Origin: Neptuniibacter sp. CAU 1671
Lineage (GTDB): Bacteria; Pseudomonadota; Gammaproteobacteria; Pseudomonadales; Balneatricaceae
Reading direction: 5' to 3'
NCBI RefSeq assembly: GCF_029222905.1
Contig: NZ_JARHUE010000005.1
Location: 62,001 to 126,000 of the forward strand
Length of the DNA stretch: 64,000 bases
Each line of letters starts with the position of its first letter. Position 1 is the stretch's first letter. Shown here piece by piece: positions 55,099-63,394 of this stretch. The notes beneath the pieces were generated by a model. That model saw only the letters and a list, made by a program, of their open reading frames with translations, made no database searches and had not been told where the DNA came from. The translations under genes were made by a program, and so were the position numbers.

Positions 55099-55997
55099 TT
55101 ACTGACCTTTTTGGCCCGGGGATGTGCACTTTCATACACCTGCATCAGGTGCTGAAAATCAAGATGAGTATAGATCTGGGTGGTGGATATATCTTCGTGA
55201 CCGAGCAGTTCCTGCACCGCCCGCAGATCACCACTGGATTCCAGCATATGACTGGCAAAACTGTGGCGCAGCCGGTGCGGATGCACCCGGCCCTGCACTC
55301 CCATCTGGCGGCCCCAGTGGTCCATGCGTTGCTGAGCCGCTCGCACCGATAACCGGTTACCCCGGTTGCTGACAAACAAGGCATTATCAAACGCATCCGC
55401 CAGTTCATGGCGGTATTCCAGCCAGCAGTCGAGTGCCTGCAACGCTTTACTGCCAATGGGCAACATCCGGCTTTTACGCCCCTTACCGGTCACCACCAGA
55501 CTCTGATCATGCAGATCCAGATCATTCAGATTGAGGCTGATCAGTTCGGAAACACGCAGACCCGATGAGTAAATCAGCTCCATCATCGCCGCATCCCGGG
55601 CCGACACGGCGTCTGTGACCGGTATCTCCAGTAGCTGGCCAATCTGATCCACATCCAGCGTAGCGGGTAAACGTCGTGGGGATTTTGGAGCCTGCACCGC
55701 ATCCGCCGGGTTATGGCCAGCCTGTTTTTCACGGATCAGAAAGCGGTAAAAACTGCGGATGGCAGAGAGGTGACGCTGGATGCTTTTGCCTGATAAACCC
55801 TTACGATGCAGGCCGGCAATATGATGACGAAGTTGCGGGGTCTGAAGCTGTTGCCAGTCTGTAATCTCATGCCGCTCGGCATAGATCAGCAAACCATGGA
55901 GGTCGCGGCGGTAATTACTCAGGGTATGGCCGGAGAGCTGGCGTTCGCTGGCCAGGTACTGCAGAAACTGCTCCAGACCGGCCAGCAAAACACTCAT
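55095..55997 (-). CDS. xerC: Site-specific tyrosine recombinase XerC
   Basis: Resolves chromosome dimers at dif with XerD. 300 residues. N-terminal SAM-like core-binding domain (about 1-95), then the catalytic domain with all six residues: Arg in YSSGLRVSELISL (about residue 150), Lys in VTGKGRKSRMLPIG (about 174), HPHRLRHSFASHML (His and Arg, about 242-245), His in LLGHEDISTTQ, and Tyr in QIYTHLD (about 277). Context (dapF-DUF484-xerC-HAD) is the standard chromosomal xerC locus, so it is not a phage integrase. Confidence 0.96.
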   Translation of the reverse strand: MSVLLAGLEQFLQYLASERQLSGHTLSNYRRDLHGLLIYAERHEITDWQQLQTPQLRHHIAGLHRKGLSGKSIQRHLSAIRSFYRFLIREKQAGHNPADAVQAPKSPRRLPATLDVDQIGQLLEIPVTDAVSARDAAMMELIYSSGLRVSELISLNLNDLDLHDQSLVVTGKGRKSRMLPIGSKALQALDCWLEYRHELADAFDNALFVSNRGNRLSVRAAQQRMDHWGRQMGVQGRVHPHRLRHSFASHMLESSGDLRAVQELLGHEDISTTQIYTHLDFQHLMQVYESAHPRAKKVSK

Positions 55998-55998
55998 G

Positions 55999-56691
55999 TT
56001 ATTGTCCCTGATGCAGAATCCGGCTGACGATACGGCTCAGCACTTCGCCTACATAGTTAAGCAGCACCGTGCCCTGACTGCTCTGGAAATAGGTCGGATC
56101 GTAACTGCCAATGGCCAGCAGTCCAAGCGTTTCCCCCTGTACCAGCGGCACAACCGCAGCCGACTGCACCTTGTTGGCCTGATCCAGGAAGATAAACCGG
56201 TTTTCTACTTCAGTCAGCTGACCGCAACAGGGCAGGTTTGAGCAGACCAGAGAGTCAATCACGGAGGCTTCCGCGCGTGGCATCAACTGCAGGTTATTGC
56301 CAGACATCGGTACCTCAGTAAACAGGATCAGACTGGTAATATCACTGTGAAAGTCCTGACACAGGCTCTCATCGATCGCCACGGCGATATCGTCCAGATT
56401 TTCAGCTTCCAGCAGCGCCAGCACCATGCGTTTGGTTTTCTCAAACTGCACATCGTTATAACGTGCCACCTCAATCAGATCCGACAGGTGCGAACTCAGA
56501 TTCTGGTTTCGCTCACGCAGTAACGAAGTCTGGCGCTCCACCAGCGAGACGGCACGGCCTGTTTCATGCGGTACCTGCATTACTTCCAGCAAACGGCTGT
56601 TGCCAACAAAAAAATCCGGATGCTGCAGCAGATATTCCGCCACCTGCGCCGGTGAAATGGCAGTTGTAGACTCAGCTTCGCTGTTCATCAT
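55999..56691 (-). CDS. DUF484 (GAF-like) protein
   Basis: A 230-residue protein always found between dapF and xerC in gammaproteobacteria. An N-terminal helix with [28 protein letters not shown] (about residues 17-44) is followed by a helical linker ([28 protein letters not shown]) and a GAF-like domain ending [20 protein letters not shown]. Ligand and role are unknown. It overlaps dapF by 4 bases and stops one base before xerC begins. Confidence 0.9.
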   Translation of the reverse strand: MMNSEAESTTAISPAQVAEYLLQHPDFFVGNSRLLEVMQVPHETGRAVSLVERQTSLLRERNQNLSSHLSDLIEVARYNDVQFEKTKRMVLALLEAENLDDIAVAIDESLCQDFHSDITSLILFTEVPMSGNNLQLMPRAEASVIDSLVCSNLPCCGQLTEVENRFIFLDQANKVQSAAVVPLVQGETLGLLAIGSYDPTYFQSSQGTVLLNYVGEVLSRIVSRILHQGQ

Positions 56692-57518
56692 AAGAAAATC
56701 TGTCCTTCAAAAACGGTCATAGCTGGCCCCGTCATAATGACCGGTTCACCCTCACCCGTCCAGCTTATCTCCAGCGCACCGCCCGGCAGATGCACCTTTA
56801 CCGGCATATCCAGCAGACCACGCAGACTGCCTGCAACCACTGCAGCACAGGCGCCGGTACCACAGGCCCGGGTTTCACCCACACCCCGTTCAAATACCCG
56901 CAGTTTGATCTCGTTACGCGACACCACCTGCATAAAACCGATATTGGCTTTGGCAGGGAAACGTGGATGGGCTTCCAGAGCCGGTCCGAGTGTTTCAACC
57001 GGCGCAGTGGACACATCATCCACCAGCAGAACACCATGCGGATTACCCATGGAAACAGCGCTCAGTTCAACCGTGGTATCCAGTACATCCACTAAATAGG
57101 TGATTGCCTGCTGGTCTGCCTGAAACGGTATTTCAGCCGGTGCCAGTCGGGGCGCACCCATGTTCACTTCAACCTGTTTGTCCTGACGCAGTTTGAGCAG
57201 GACACGACCATTGGCCGTCTGCACCCAGATCTCCTGTTTGGCTGTCAGTCTTTTATCCCGAACAAAACGGGCAAAACAGCGAGCCCCGTTACCGCAGTTC
57301 TCCACCTCAGACCCATCCGCATTAAAGATGCGATAGGAGAAGTCCACGTCGGGCTCGGTCGGCGGTTCGACAATCAATAGCTGATCAAAACCGATACCGG
57401 TATGACGATCACCCAGTTTTTTGACCAGTTTTGGCGTCACTTTAATGCGCTGGCTCACCAGATCCAGCACCATAAAATCGTTGCCCAAACCATGCATTTT
57501 GGTAAAACGCACCAGCAT
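56688..57518 (-). CDS. dapF: Diaminopimelate epimerase
   Basis: Interconverts LL- and meso-diaminopimelate for lysine and peptidoglycan. 276 residues. Start [19 protein letters not shown] is typical. Catalytic cysteines are in [14 protein letters not shown] (about residue 75) and [16 protein letters not shown] (about 219). [10 protein letters not shown] and [12 protein letters not shown] are also conserved. It lies between lysA and the DUF484 gene; the 12-base gap to lysA suggests one transcript with lptM and lysA. Confidence 0.97.
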   Translation of the reverse strand: MLVRFTKMHGLGNDFMVLDLVSQRIKVTPKLVKKLGDRHTGIGFDQLLIVEPPTEPDVDFSYRIFNADGSEVENCGNGARCFARFVRDKRLTAKQEIWVQTANGRVLLKLRQDKQVEVNMGAPRLAPAEIPFQADQQAITYLVDVLDTTVELSAVSMGNPHGVLLVDDVSTAPVETLGPALEAHPRFPAKANIGFMQVVSRNEIKLRVFERGVGETRACGTGACAAVVAGSLRGLLDMPVKVHLPGGALEISWTGEGEPVIMTGPAMTVFEGQIFL

Positions 57519-57530
57519 TGCCTTAGCCCC

Positions 57531-58787
57531 TCAACGATCCTTTGGCAGTAACTGTTCGCCACGCAGCATGTCGTTTACCGACTCACGCTGACGAATCAGA
57601 TAGTGTTTGTTGTCATCGACCATCACTTCGGCCGGACGACCACGGGTGTTGTAGTTAGACGCCATCACGAAACCGTACGCCCCCGCCGAACACACTGCCA
57701 GCAGATCACCCGGCTGCAGATTCAACTGCCTGCTTTTGCCCAGAAAATCACCGGTTTCACACACCGGCCCCACCAGATCCCAGCTCTGGATATCTTCTGT
57801 TTCACGAATCTGAAGCGGAATAATCTCCTGATAGGCGCTGTACAGTGCCGGGCGGATCAGGTCATTCATTGCGCCATCGATAATGGCGAAATTCTTGGCT
57901 TCGGTCTGTTTCAGGAACTCAACCCGGGTCAGCAATACACCGGCATTGGCGGCAATCGAACGACCCGGCTCAAAGATCAACTCCAGGTCACGCCCCTGCA
58001 GTTTGTCCAGAATCGCAGCGATATACTCACCGGGGGTTGGCGGCACTTCGTCTGTGTAACAGACACCCAGACCGCCACCCAGATCCAGATGTTTGATCTC
58101 AATGCCCATGCCTGCCAGTTGATCCAGCAGCAGTAACACCCGGTCCAGTGCATCCAGGAAAGGAGCAATTTCGGTCAACTGACTGCCGATATGACAATCG
58201 ATACCAGAGACATGGACGTTGCTCATCTCTGCGGCACGCTGATAGATACGCGGTGCATCATCAATTGCGATACCGAATTTATTCTCTTTCAGGCCGGTGG
58301 AGATGTAGGGGTGAGTCCCGGCATCCACATCAGGGTTTACACGGAAAGAGATGGTCGCAACTTTACCCTCTTCAGCGGCAACGGCATTAACACGCTCCAG
58401 CTCCGCTTCGGATTCGATATTGAAGCAACGGATGCCCACGTCCAGCGCACGTTTGATCTCATGTGGCTGTTTGCCAACACCGGAAAACACCACCCGTGCC
58501 GGATCACCACCGGCACGCAGTACCCGCTCCAGCTCACCTATGGACACAATGTCAAAACCGGAACCGAGACGGGCCAGTACATTCAAAACAGCGATATTGG
58601 AGTTGGCCTTAACCGCATAACAGACCAGCGAACGCTGCCCCTGCAGTGCCTGAGCATAGGCCAGATAGGCCTGCTCCAGCGCATCACGGGAGTAAACATA
58701 GGTGGGCGTACCGTATTCATCCGCGATACGCTCCAGTGCCAGCTCTTCGCAGTACAGCTGGCCATTACGATATTCAAAACTGTCCAT
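57531..58787 (-). CDS. lysA: Diaminopimelate decarboxylase
   Basis: PLP enzyme making lysine from meso-diaminopimelate. 418 residues. The PLP-binding lysine is in LVCYAVKANSNIAVL (about residue 58), with the GIDCHIGSQL motif (about 195), HLDLGGGLGVCY, the phosphate-binding EPGRSIAANAGVL (about 271), VGPVCETGDF (about 340) and the C-terminal GAYGFVMASNYNTRGRPAEV. Ten bases separate it from the upstream lptM. Cytoplasmic. Confidence 0.98.
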   Translation of the reverse strand: MDSFEYRNGQLYCEELALERIADEYGTPTYVYSRDALEQAYLAYAQALQGQRSLVCYAVKANSNIAVLNVLARLGSGFDIVSIGELERVLRAGGDPARVVFSGVGKQPHEIKRALDVGIRCFNIESEAELERVNAVAAEEGKVATISFRVNPDVDAGTHPYISTGLKENKFGIAIDDAPRIYQRAAEMSNVHVSGIDCHIGSQLTEIAPFLDALDRVLLLLDQLAGMGIEIKHLDLGGGLGVCYTDEVPPTPGEYIAAILDKLQGRDLELIFEPGRSIAANAGVLLTRVEFLKQTEAKNFAIIDGAMNDLIRPALYSAYQEIIPLQIRETEDIQSWDLVGPVCETGDFLGKSRQLNLQPGDLLAVCSAGAYGFVMASNYNTRGRPAEVMVDDNKHYLIRQRESVNDMLRGEQLLPKDR

Positions 58788-58797
58788 TCAGCTCTCT

Positions 58798-58926
58798 TTA
58801 TTTCTGCGCAGCGTTTTGTTGTGTTTCATCCGGCAGATACAGCGGGCCTTTCTGACCGCAACCACCCAGCAAGACCAGAGAACCCAAAACGATGGAGAGC
58901 AGGATATTGTAGAGTCGGTTTTGCAC
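58798..58926 (-). CDS. lptM: LPS-assembly lipoprotein LptM (YifL-like)
   Basis: A 42-residue lipoprotein too short for most gene finders, starting at GTG 58926. It reads MQNRLYNILLSIVLGS, then LVLLGGCGQKGPLYLPDE and ends NAAQK. The lipobox LGGC places the acylated Cys at residue 24; the CGQKGPLYLP after it is the hallmark of LptM, which assists LptD maturation in the outer membrane. Position immediately upstream of lysA is conserved in gammaproteobacteria. The ribosome site is weak. A consensus TATAAT lies about 35 bases upstream. Confidence 0.9.
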   Translation of the reverse strand: MQNRLYNILLSIVLGSLVLLGGCGQKGPLYLPDETQQNAAQK

Positions 58927-58961
58927 AATCAGACACCCAATGGTTAATGGCTAAGCCGTCG

Positions 58962-58990
58962 ATTATACCTAAAGCCAACGCTCCCGCTAA
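58962..58990 (-). promoter_or_regulatory. Candidate promoter for lptM-lysA-dapF
   Basis: On the minus strand a perfect TATAAT (58967-58962) is preceded by 17 bases and TTAGCG (58990-58985). It would start transcription about 30 bases before the lptM GTG and drive the lptM-lysA-dapF-DUF484-xerC-HAD string. The -35 is weak. Confidence 0.4.
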
Positions 58991-59091
58991 GGCCGATCTA
59001 CGCTTAATTTGGGATGAGTCACCCGGGTAAATTGGCTATACTCCCGCCAACACCCCATCCCGCAAAACCAAGAGTGACAGTGGAGCCCCGC

Positions 59092-59415
59092 ATGACTGAA
59101 AGCGAATTCTATGATCAGGTCGACGAAACCCTGCAACATATAGAAGAAATTCTGGATGAAGCGGAAACGGATCTGGACTATCGCAATGCGGGTGGCATTC
59201 TGACAGTGATCTGTGAAAACGGCTCTCAGGTGATCTTCACCCGTCAGACACCGGTCAAACAGCTCTGGGTCGCAGCACGCAGTGGCGGCTTCCATTTTGA
59301 CTTTGACAGCGAAACTAAGCGCTGGGTCAGAGATACAGATCAGCAGCCTCTGGCTGACCTGTTACAGGCTGTATTTTCCGAGCAGGCTGGTGAAACGTTC
59401 AGCTTTGATCTTTAA
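59092..59415 (+). CDS. cyaY: Iron-sulfur assembly protein CyaY (bacterial frataxin)
   Basis: A 107-residue frataxin that binds iron and tunes the IscS desulfurase. I chose ATG 59092 (MTESEFYDQVDE) after a GGAG site; the frame is open to 59014. The acidic first helix (LQHIEEILDEAETDLD) and the beta-sheet with QVIFTRQTPVKQLWVAARSGGFHFD, ending WVRDTDQQPLADLL, are diagnostic. Divergent from lptM as in E. coli relatives. Its 3' end overlaps convergent waaA by 17 bases. Confidence 0.95.
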   Translation: MTESEFYDQVDETLQHIEEILDEAETDLDYRNAGGILTVICENGSQVIFTRQTPVKQLWVAARSGGFHFDFDSETKRWVRDTDQQPLADLLQAVFSEQAGETFSFDL

Positions 59416-60673
59416 GCATGGCCTCTAACACCAGCAGGTAAAGGCGCTCTAATGCGCCTTTATTTTGGGCTACAAAAGCGGCACCCGCCTGACCCACCTG
59501 CTTTGCCAGCGCGGGCTGCTCTAACCAGAGACCCAGCTGCCGAGTCAGCTCATCTACATCAGCTACCGGTATCAGACCACCCGCCTCAGCCAGCATCTGT
59601 GTAATCGACTGAAAATTAAAACAGTGCGGCCCCATCAACACCGGTTTACCCAGCGCGGCGGGTTCCAGCGGGTTATGACCACCCCGTTCGATCAGACTGC
59701 CACCAACAAACACCAGGTCAGCGGCCTGATAAAACAGCATCATTTCGCCCATGGTATCTGCCAGATACACCGCTGTATCTTCCGATACAGGCTGTCCCTG
59801 ACTACGCCGACTGAGACAAAGACCGGTCGCATTGACCAGTGTCGCGACAGATTCAAACCGCTCAGGATGCCGGGGCACAAGCACCAGTAACAGGGTTGGA
59901 AATGCCTTGTGTAATAACTGCAGACTCTCTAACAGAAGCCGTTCTTCACCCTCATGAGTACTGCCCGCCACGATCACCGGCCGGCCTGCACCCCACAGTG
60001 CCCGCAGCTGTTCCGCCCTCTCTGGCAGATCGTGGGCAATATCCAGATCAAATTTGATACTGCCGGTTACCGCTACCCTTTCTGACAGCAGCCCCAGAGC
60101 CACCAGTCGCGAGGCATCCGCCTGATGCTGTGCCGCCACCCGGGTCAGTGCACTGAGCATCTGCCGGGTCAGGCCGGCAAACCGGGCATAGCCCTGTGCG
60201 GAACGTTCAGACAAACGGGCATTGGCAAGCAACACCGACACCTGACTTTTTTTGCAGGCAAACAGCATATTGGGCCAGAGTTCGGTTTCAACGATCAGCA
60301 GACCCCGGGGACGCACACGGTCCATAAAACGCCCCATCGCATCCGGCAGATCATACGGGCAATAACAGTGTGCTACCCGATTGCCGAATAAGGCCTGCGC
60401 TCGCGCGGCACCGGTAGGTGTCATATTTGTGAGCAACAACGGGAGATCCGGATGACGCTGCAGCAGTAACTCCACCAGCGGTGCGATCGCTACGGTTTCA
60501 CCCACGGAGACTGCATGTATCCAGAGCGGTGCGTTTGAATGCCTGGGCACAAAACCAAAACGCTGTCCGATATGACGACGGTATTCCGGCGCCTTACTAC
60601 CACGCCGCCAGAGGCGTAACAGCACCATTGGTAATGCCAGATACCAGAGCAAACTATAAAAAAACCGCAACAT
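59399..60673 (-). CDS. waaA: Kdo transferase WaaA
   Basis: Adds Kdo residues to lipid A precursor at the inner membrane. 424 residues. An N-terminal membrane anchor is followed by RRHIGQRFGFVPR, the acceptor region WIHAVSVGETVAIAPLVELL (about residue 50, with the catalytic Glu), LIVETELWPNMLFACKKSQ (about 125), VTGSIKFDLDIA (about 200), VPRHPERF (about 262) and the CMP-Kdo site GGSLIERGGHNPLEPAALG (about 325). Downstream of the ELM1-family and GT2 genes on the same strand, likely one LPS operon. Confidence 0.96.
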   Translation of the reverse strand: MLRFFYSLLWYLALPMVLLRLWRRGSKAPEYRRHIGQRFGFVPRHSNAPLWIHAVSVGETVAIAPLVELLLQRHPDLPLLLTNMTPTGAARAQALFGNRVAHCYCPYDLPDAMGRFMDRVRPRGLLIVETELWPNMLFACKKSQVSVLLANARLSERSAQGYARFAGLTRQMLSALTRVAAQHQADASRLVALGLLSERVAVTGSIKFDLDIAHDLPERAEQLRALWGAGRPVIVAGSTHEGEERLLLESLQLLHKAFPTLLLVLVPRHPERFESVATLVNATGLCLSRRSQGQPVSEDTAVYLADTMGEMMLFYQAADLVFVGGSLIERGGHNPLEPAALGKPVLMGPHCFNFQSITQMLAEAGGLIPVADVDELTRQLGLWLEQPALAKQVGQAGAAFVAQNKGALERLYLLVLEAMLKDQS

Positions 60674-60761
60674 CCTAAACCCTTAGCCAGACAGACCGGC
60701 ACAGCGACATGTATGCCGCCACCGCGGTGGAAGTTATTCTATCCAGATCCGCCTTACGCAT

Positions 60762-61637
60762 TCAAAACCAGCCTTTGGCCAGAATCAGCTCGGCACAACG
60801 CCCCGCTTCATCCAACACGATCGTCGAGGATAACGGGGAACCCTGAATATAATCGTCCCAGTGCAGGATCAGACCTTGCTCTTGCAGCGTCGAGAGTCCA
60901 CGACCCAGCCGGCCATCCCGTCCACCCTCAACAGGCAAGGTACCTACCTGGCAACCGGCACTCAGCGATTCATAAACCATGGAAACACTGTCCTCGGTCA
61001 CCCAGCAAACCTCTGTAGCAGAGAGCACCGTGGGCAACCAGCCTGATTCCGTTTCCGCTGCCGGGAACACCTGCACCCCCTGAAGTTGCTGCAATTCAGC
61101 CAGTGTGCTGTTCGGCGTACGACGGGATGTAGTCAGCTGCCACTGTCGCGCAGGATCTCTCTCCAGAATGGCGTTTAGTTGTGTCAGCAGTTTTGCTTCA
61201 TCCCAACGCACATGTTTGCTGGGACCACCAATCAGGAAAATGCCTGTGTTTGCCTGTTTCTCCGCCGGATGCATGCGGTTCAGAGCGCCGCGCGTTGCAA
61301 CAATATTGCCTTTAAGCGCTGGCTGGTCATGTTCCGGAATCAGACAGAGATCAAACCAAGCTAAGGGCAAGGTAGGTTTCATCAACACAACGGCAGGAAC
61401 CTGCCATTTCCGCGCCAGCAACAGCAGGCTGCGATGGGTAGCGTGTCCAGCACCCAGCACTAACACCACATCAGACTTTTCGCCCGGTAGCAGTGCGGCT
61501 AACTGCTGTTTCAGATTGAGGGGAGTTTGCAGTCGGACCTGCAGCTCGGGACGGCGTTTTTGCAACGCCTCCGCTAACCCCAGACTTTGATTGAGGTGAC
61601 CCGGTTTACCGTCGCTGACAATACAGATATAGGACAC
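60762..61637 (-). CDS. ELM1/GtrOC1-family protein, possible LPS-related glycosyltransferase
   Basis: A 291-residue protein with a GT-B-like fold of the mitochondrial-fission ELM1 (DUF1022) family. GTG 61637 (MSYICIVSDGKPGH) is preferred because GGAG lies five bases upstream; another GTG at 61643 overlaps that site. Features are SDGKPGHLNQSLGLAEAL, the LVLGAGHATHRSLL loop (about residue 78), the FLIGGPSKHVRW segment (about 134), TSRRTPN and WVTEDSVSMVYESLSAGCQV (about 213). Between waaA and a GT2 gene, a role in LPS core synthesis is likely but unproven. Confidence 0.8.
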   Translation of the reverse strand: MSYICIVSDGKPGHLNQSLGLAEALQKRRPELQVRLQTPLNLKQQLAALLPGEKSDVVLVLGAGHATHRSLLLLARKWQVPAVVLMKPTLPLAWFDLCLIPEHDQPALKGNIVATRGALNRMHPAEKQANTGIFLIGGPSKHVRWDEAKLLTQLNAILERDPARQWQLTTSRRTPNSTLAELQQLQGVQVFPAAETESGWLPTVLSATEVCWVTEDSVSMVYESLSAGCQVGTLPVEGGRDGRLGRGLSTLQEQGLILHWDDYIQGSPLSSTIVLDEAGRCAELILAKGWF

Positions 61638-61734
61638 GTACACTCCGCGTTAAAAACAACCATCTGACCCGGTACAAAAATGAATGGTCGTATCATACGC
61701 GATGTTCAGGGAATCCCCTAAACGCTGCAGAGAA

Positions 61735-62439
61735 TCAGGAGTTTTGCTGTCGTCGCCGACCAAACTGAAGCTGATGCTGCAGGCTCAGTCTGAGCGCACT
61801 GATGGAAAGGCGAAGCCAGGGCAGCAATCGCCCGGTCTGACCTTTGCTGAAGAGCGTAGCCGCGGTCATCCGAATCGGCAGATTCAGCTGACAAACAGAC
61901 AGCAGCATACACAGATCACTGTCATCACTGCCGGGCGGAAAGCCGCCCAACGATGAAAGCAAACGCTTACTTATACAGTAGCCCTGCTCCGGCAACGGCA
62001 GTTTCAATGAGCGACTGAGCAGATTGATCACAGGGTTAAGGAGACGGAAACGCAGGGGCGCTGAAGGCAAATAACGCACCCGGGCACAGATGACACCGGA
62101 TACACCGGCCTGCTGCAGTGATTGCATCTCAGCAATCAGCTCAGCATCTAATCGATGGTCAGGCCGCAAAAACCACAGCCATTCACCCTGCGCCGTGGCT
62201 GCCGCAGTATTCAGTTGCGCCGTTACACTCTCAGCAGCACAGAGCCACTTCAGGTTACAGTGAGCAAGCGTGGCTTGCGCTGGCTTCTTATCCAACTGTT
62301 TGAAAAAACTACCGCTGCTGACAAAAATCACTTCGGCACCCTGCGGCAGGGTCCGCATGGCGTTCAACCAGTCATGATCCAGAATTGTTTGTCTGCCCAA
62401 CGGTATTATGACCGATAAAGAGGGCATTGCAGTTTCCAT
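61735..62439 (-). CDS. Family 2 glycosyltransferase
   Basis: A 234-residue GT-A protein from ATG 62439 (METAMPSLSVIIPLG), for which GGAG lies ten bases upstream; ATG 62427 is the alternative. The nucleotide strand SLSVIIPLG and the region GEWLWFLRPDHRLDAELI (about residues 85-102, the place of the DxD motif, here PDH) support GT2. The C-terminal part is basic and hydrophobic (RLLPWLRLSISALRLSLQHQ). Donor and acceptor are unknown. It is transcribed towards the ELM1-family gene and waaA. Confidence 0.75.
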   Translation of the reverse strand: METAMPSLSVIIPLGRQTILDHDWLNAMRTLPQGAEVIFVSSGSFFKQLDKKPAQATLAHCNLKWLCAAESVTAQLNTAAATAQGEWLWFLRPDHRLDAELIAEMQSLQQAGVSGVICARVRYLPSAPLRFRLLNPVINLLSRSLKLPLPEQGYCISKRLLSSLGGFPPGSDDSDLCMLLSVCQLNLPIRMTAATLFSKGQTGRLLPWLRLSISALRLSLQHQLQFGRRRQQNS

Positions 62440-62619
62440 GGGTCTACAGCTCCGCAAAGGTCAACAAAGAGGCGTGTCATCCATATTGCGCCGCACAAGA
62501 ACAGATCATCATAATACTTTTTGCTAATCTGTTGCAAAAATGAACAATGCCACACTCTGCTGGTCTCTGCACGTAAACGATTGATATGATCCTGTTTCAC
62601 CCCAAATGACTGAATAACC

Positions 62620-63357
62620 ATGAATGATGTTATTGATCTGATCAAGTCCCACCGCTCGATTCGTAAGTTCCTTGCTCAGCCTGTTGATCAGGACCTTCTG
62701 CAACGTTGTATTGAAGCCGGGCAGTCTGCTTCTACCTCGAGTTTTATTCAGGCGTGCACCGTAATTCAGGTCACCCAACCCGACCTCAGATCGTCTTTGG
62801 CGGAATGGGCCGGTAATCAGGCTTATGTCGAGCAGGCGCCGGTATTTCTGGTGTTCTGTGCAGATATGCACCGTCATCAACTCGCCTGCGATATGCATGA
62901 TGCACCTATGCAGTCGGGATTTACCGAACAGTTCATCACCGCCACCGTAGACTGCGCGCTGTTTGCCCAAAATGTGGCGCTGGCGGCAGAGTCAGAAGGG
63001 CTTGGGACTGTATTTATTGGCGGCATCCGCAACCAGATTGACAAGGTAGCCGATGCTCTTGAACTGCCCGCACTGGTGTATCCTGTATTCGGGCTTTGTC
63101 TGGGCTATCCTGATCAGAACCCTGAGGTAAAACCTCGCCTGCCGTTATCGGTGGTGCTGAAGCAAAATAGCTACAATTTTACTAAAGATTGCGATGATAT
63201 TGCCGAATACGATAAGGCTGTGCGTGACTATTACCGCACCCGAACCGGTGGTCAGAAGGAGATGACCTGGAGCGAACAGATCTCAGGTATGCTGGTCAAA
63301 GAAGCCCGGCCGCATATGCTGAGTTTCCTCCAAAGCCGCGGCTTTCTTAAAAAATAA
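62620..63357 (+). CDS. nfsA: Oxygen-insensitive NADPH nitroreductase (NfsA-like)
   Basis: FMN-dependent two-electron reductase for nitroaromatics and quinones. 245 residues, the NfsA size. The start MNDVIDLIKSHRSIRKFLAQPVDQ carries the FMN-phosphate arginines (SHRSIRKF); STSSFIQACTVIQVTQPDLRSSLAEW, DCALFAQNVALAAESEGLGTVFIGGIRN (about residue 108) and the C-terminal PRLPLSVVLKQNSY are typical of the NfsA/FRP group. Encoded alone, divergent from the GT2 gene. Confidence 0.9.
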   Translation: MNDVIDLIKSHRSIRKFLAQPVDQDLLQRCIEAGQSASTSSFIQACTVIQVTQPDLRSSLAEWAGNQAYVEQAPVFLVFCADMHRHQLACDMHDAPMQSGFTEQFITATVDCALFAQNVALAAESEGLGTVFIGGIRNQIDKVADALELPALVYPVFGLCLGYPDQNPEVKPRLPLSVVLKQNSYNFTKDCDDIAEYDKAVRDYYRTRTGGQKEMTWSEQISGMLVKEARPHMLSFLQSRGFLKK

Positions 63358-63394
63358 CTATCTCCATCAAGCTGTATCTGAATAGGAGTCGCCA

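Noticed and set aside
55095-55997. Phage integrase or integron integrase
   Set aside because: The dapF-DUF484-xerC-HAD context is the standard chromosomal xerC locus, and no attachment site, tRNA or phage gene is near.
59037-59042. TATACT as a cyaY -10 element
   Set aside because: The hexamer is good and about 50 bases from the start, but no -35 at acceptable spacing was found, so it is not listed as a promoter.
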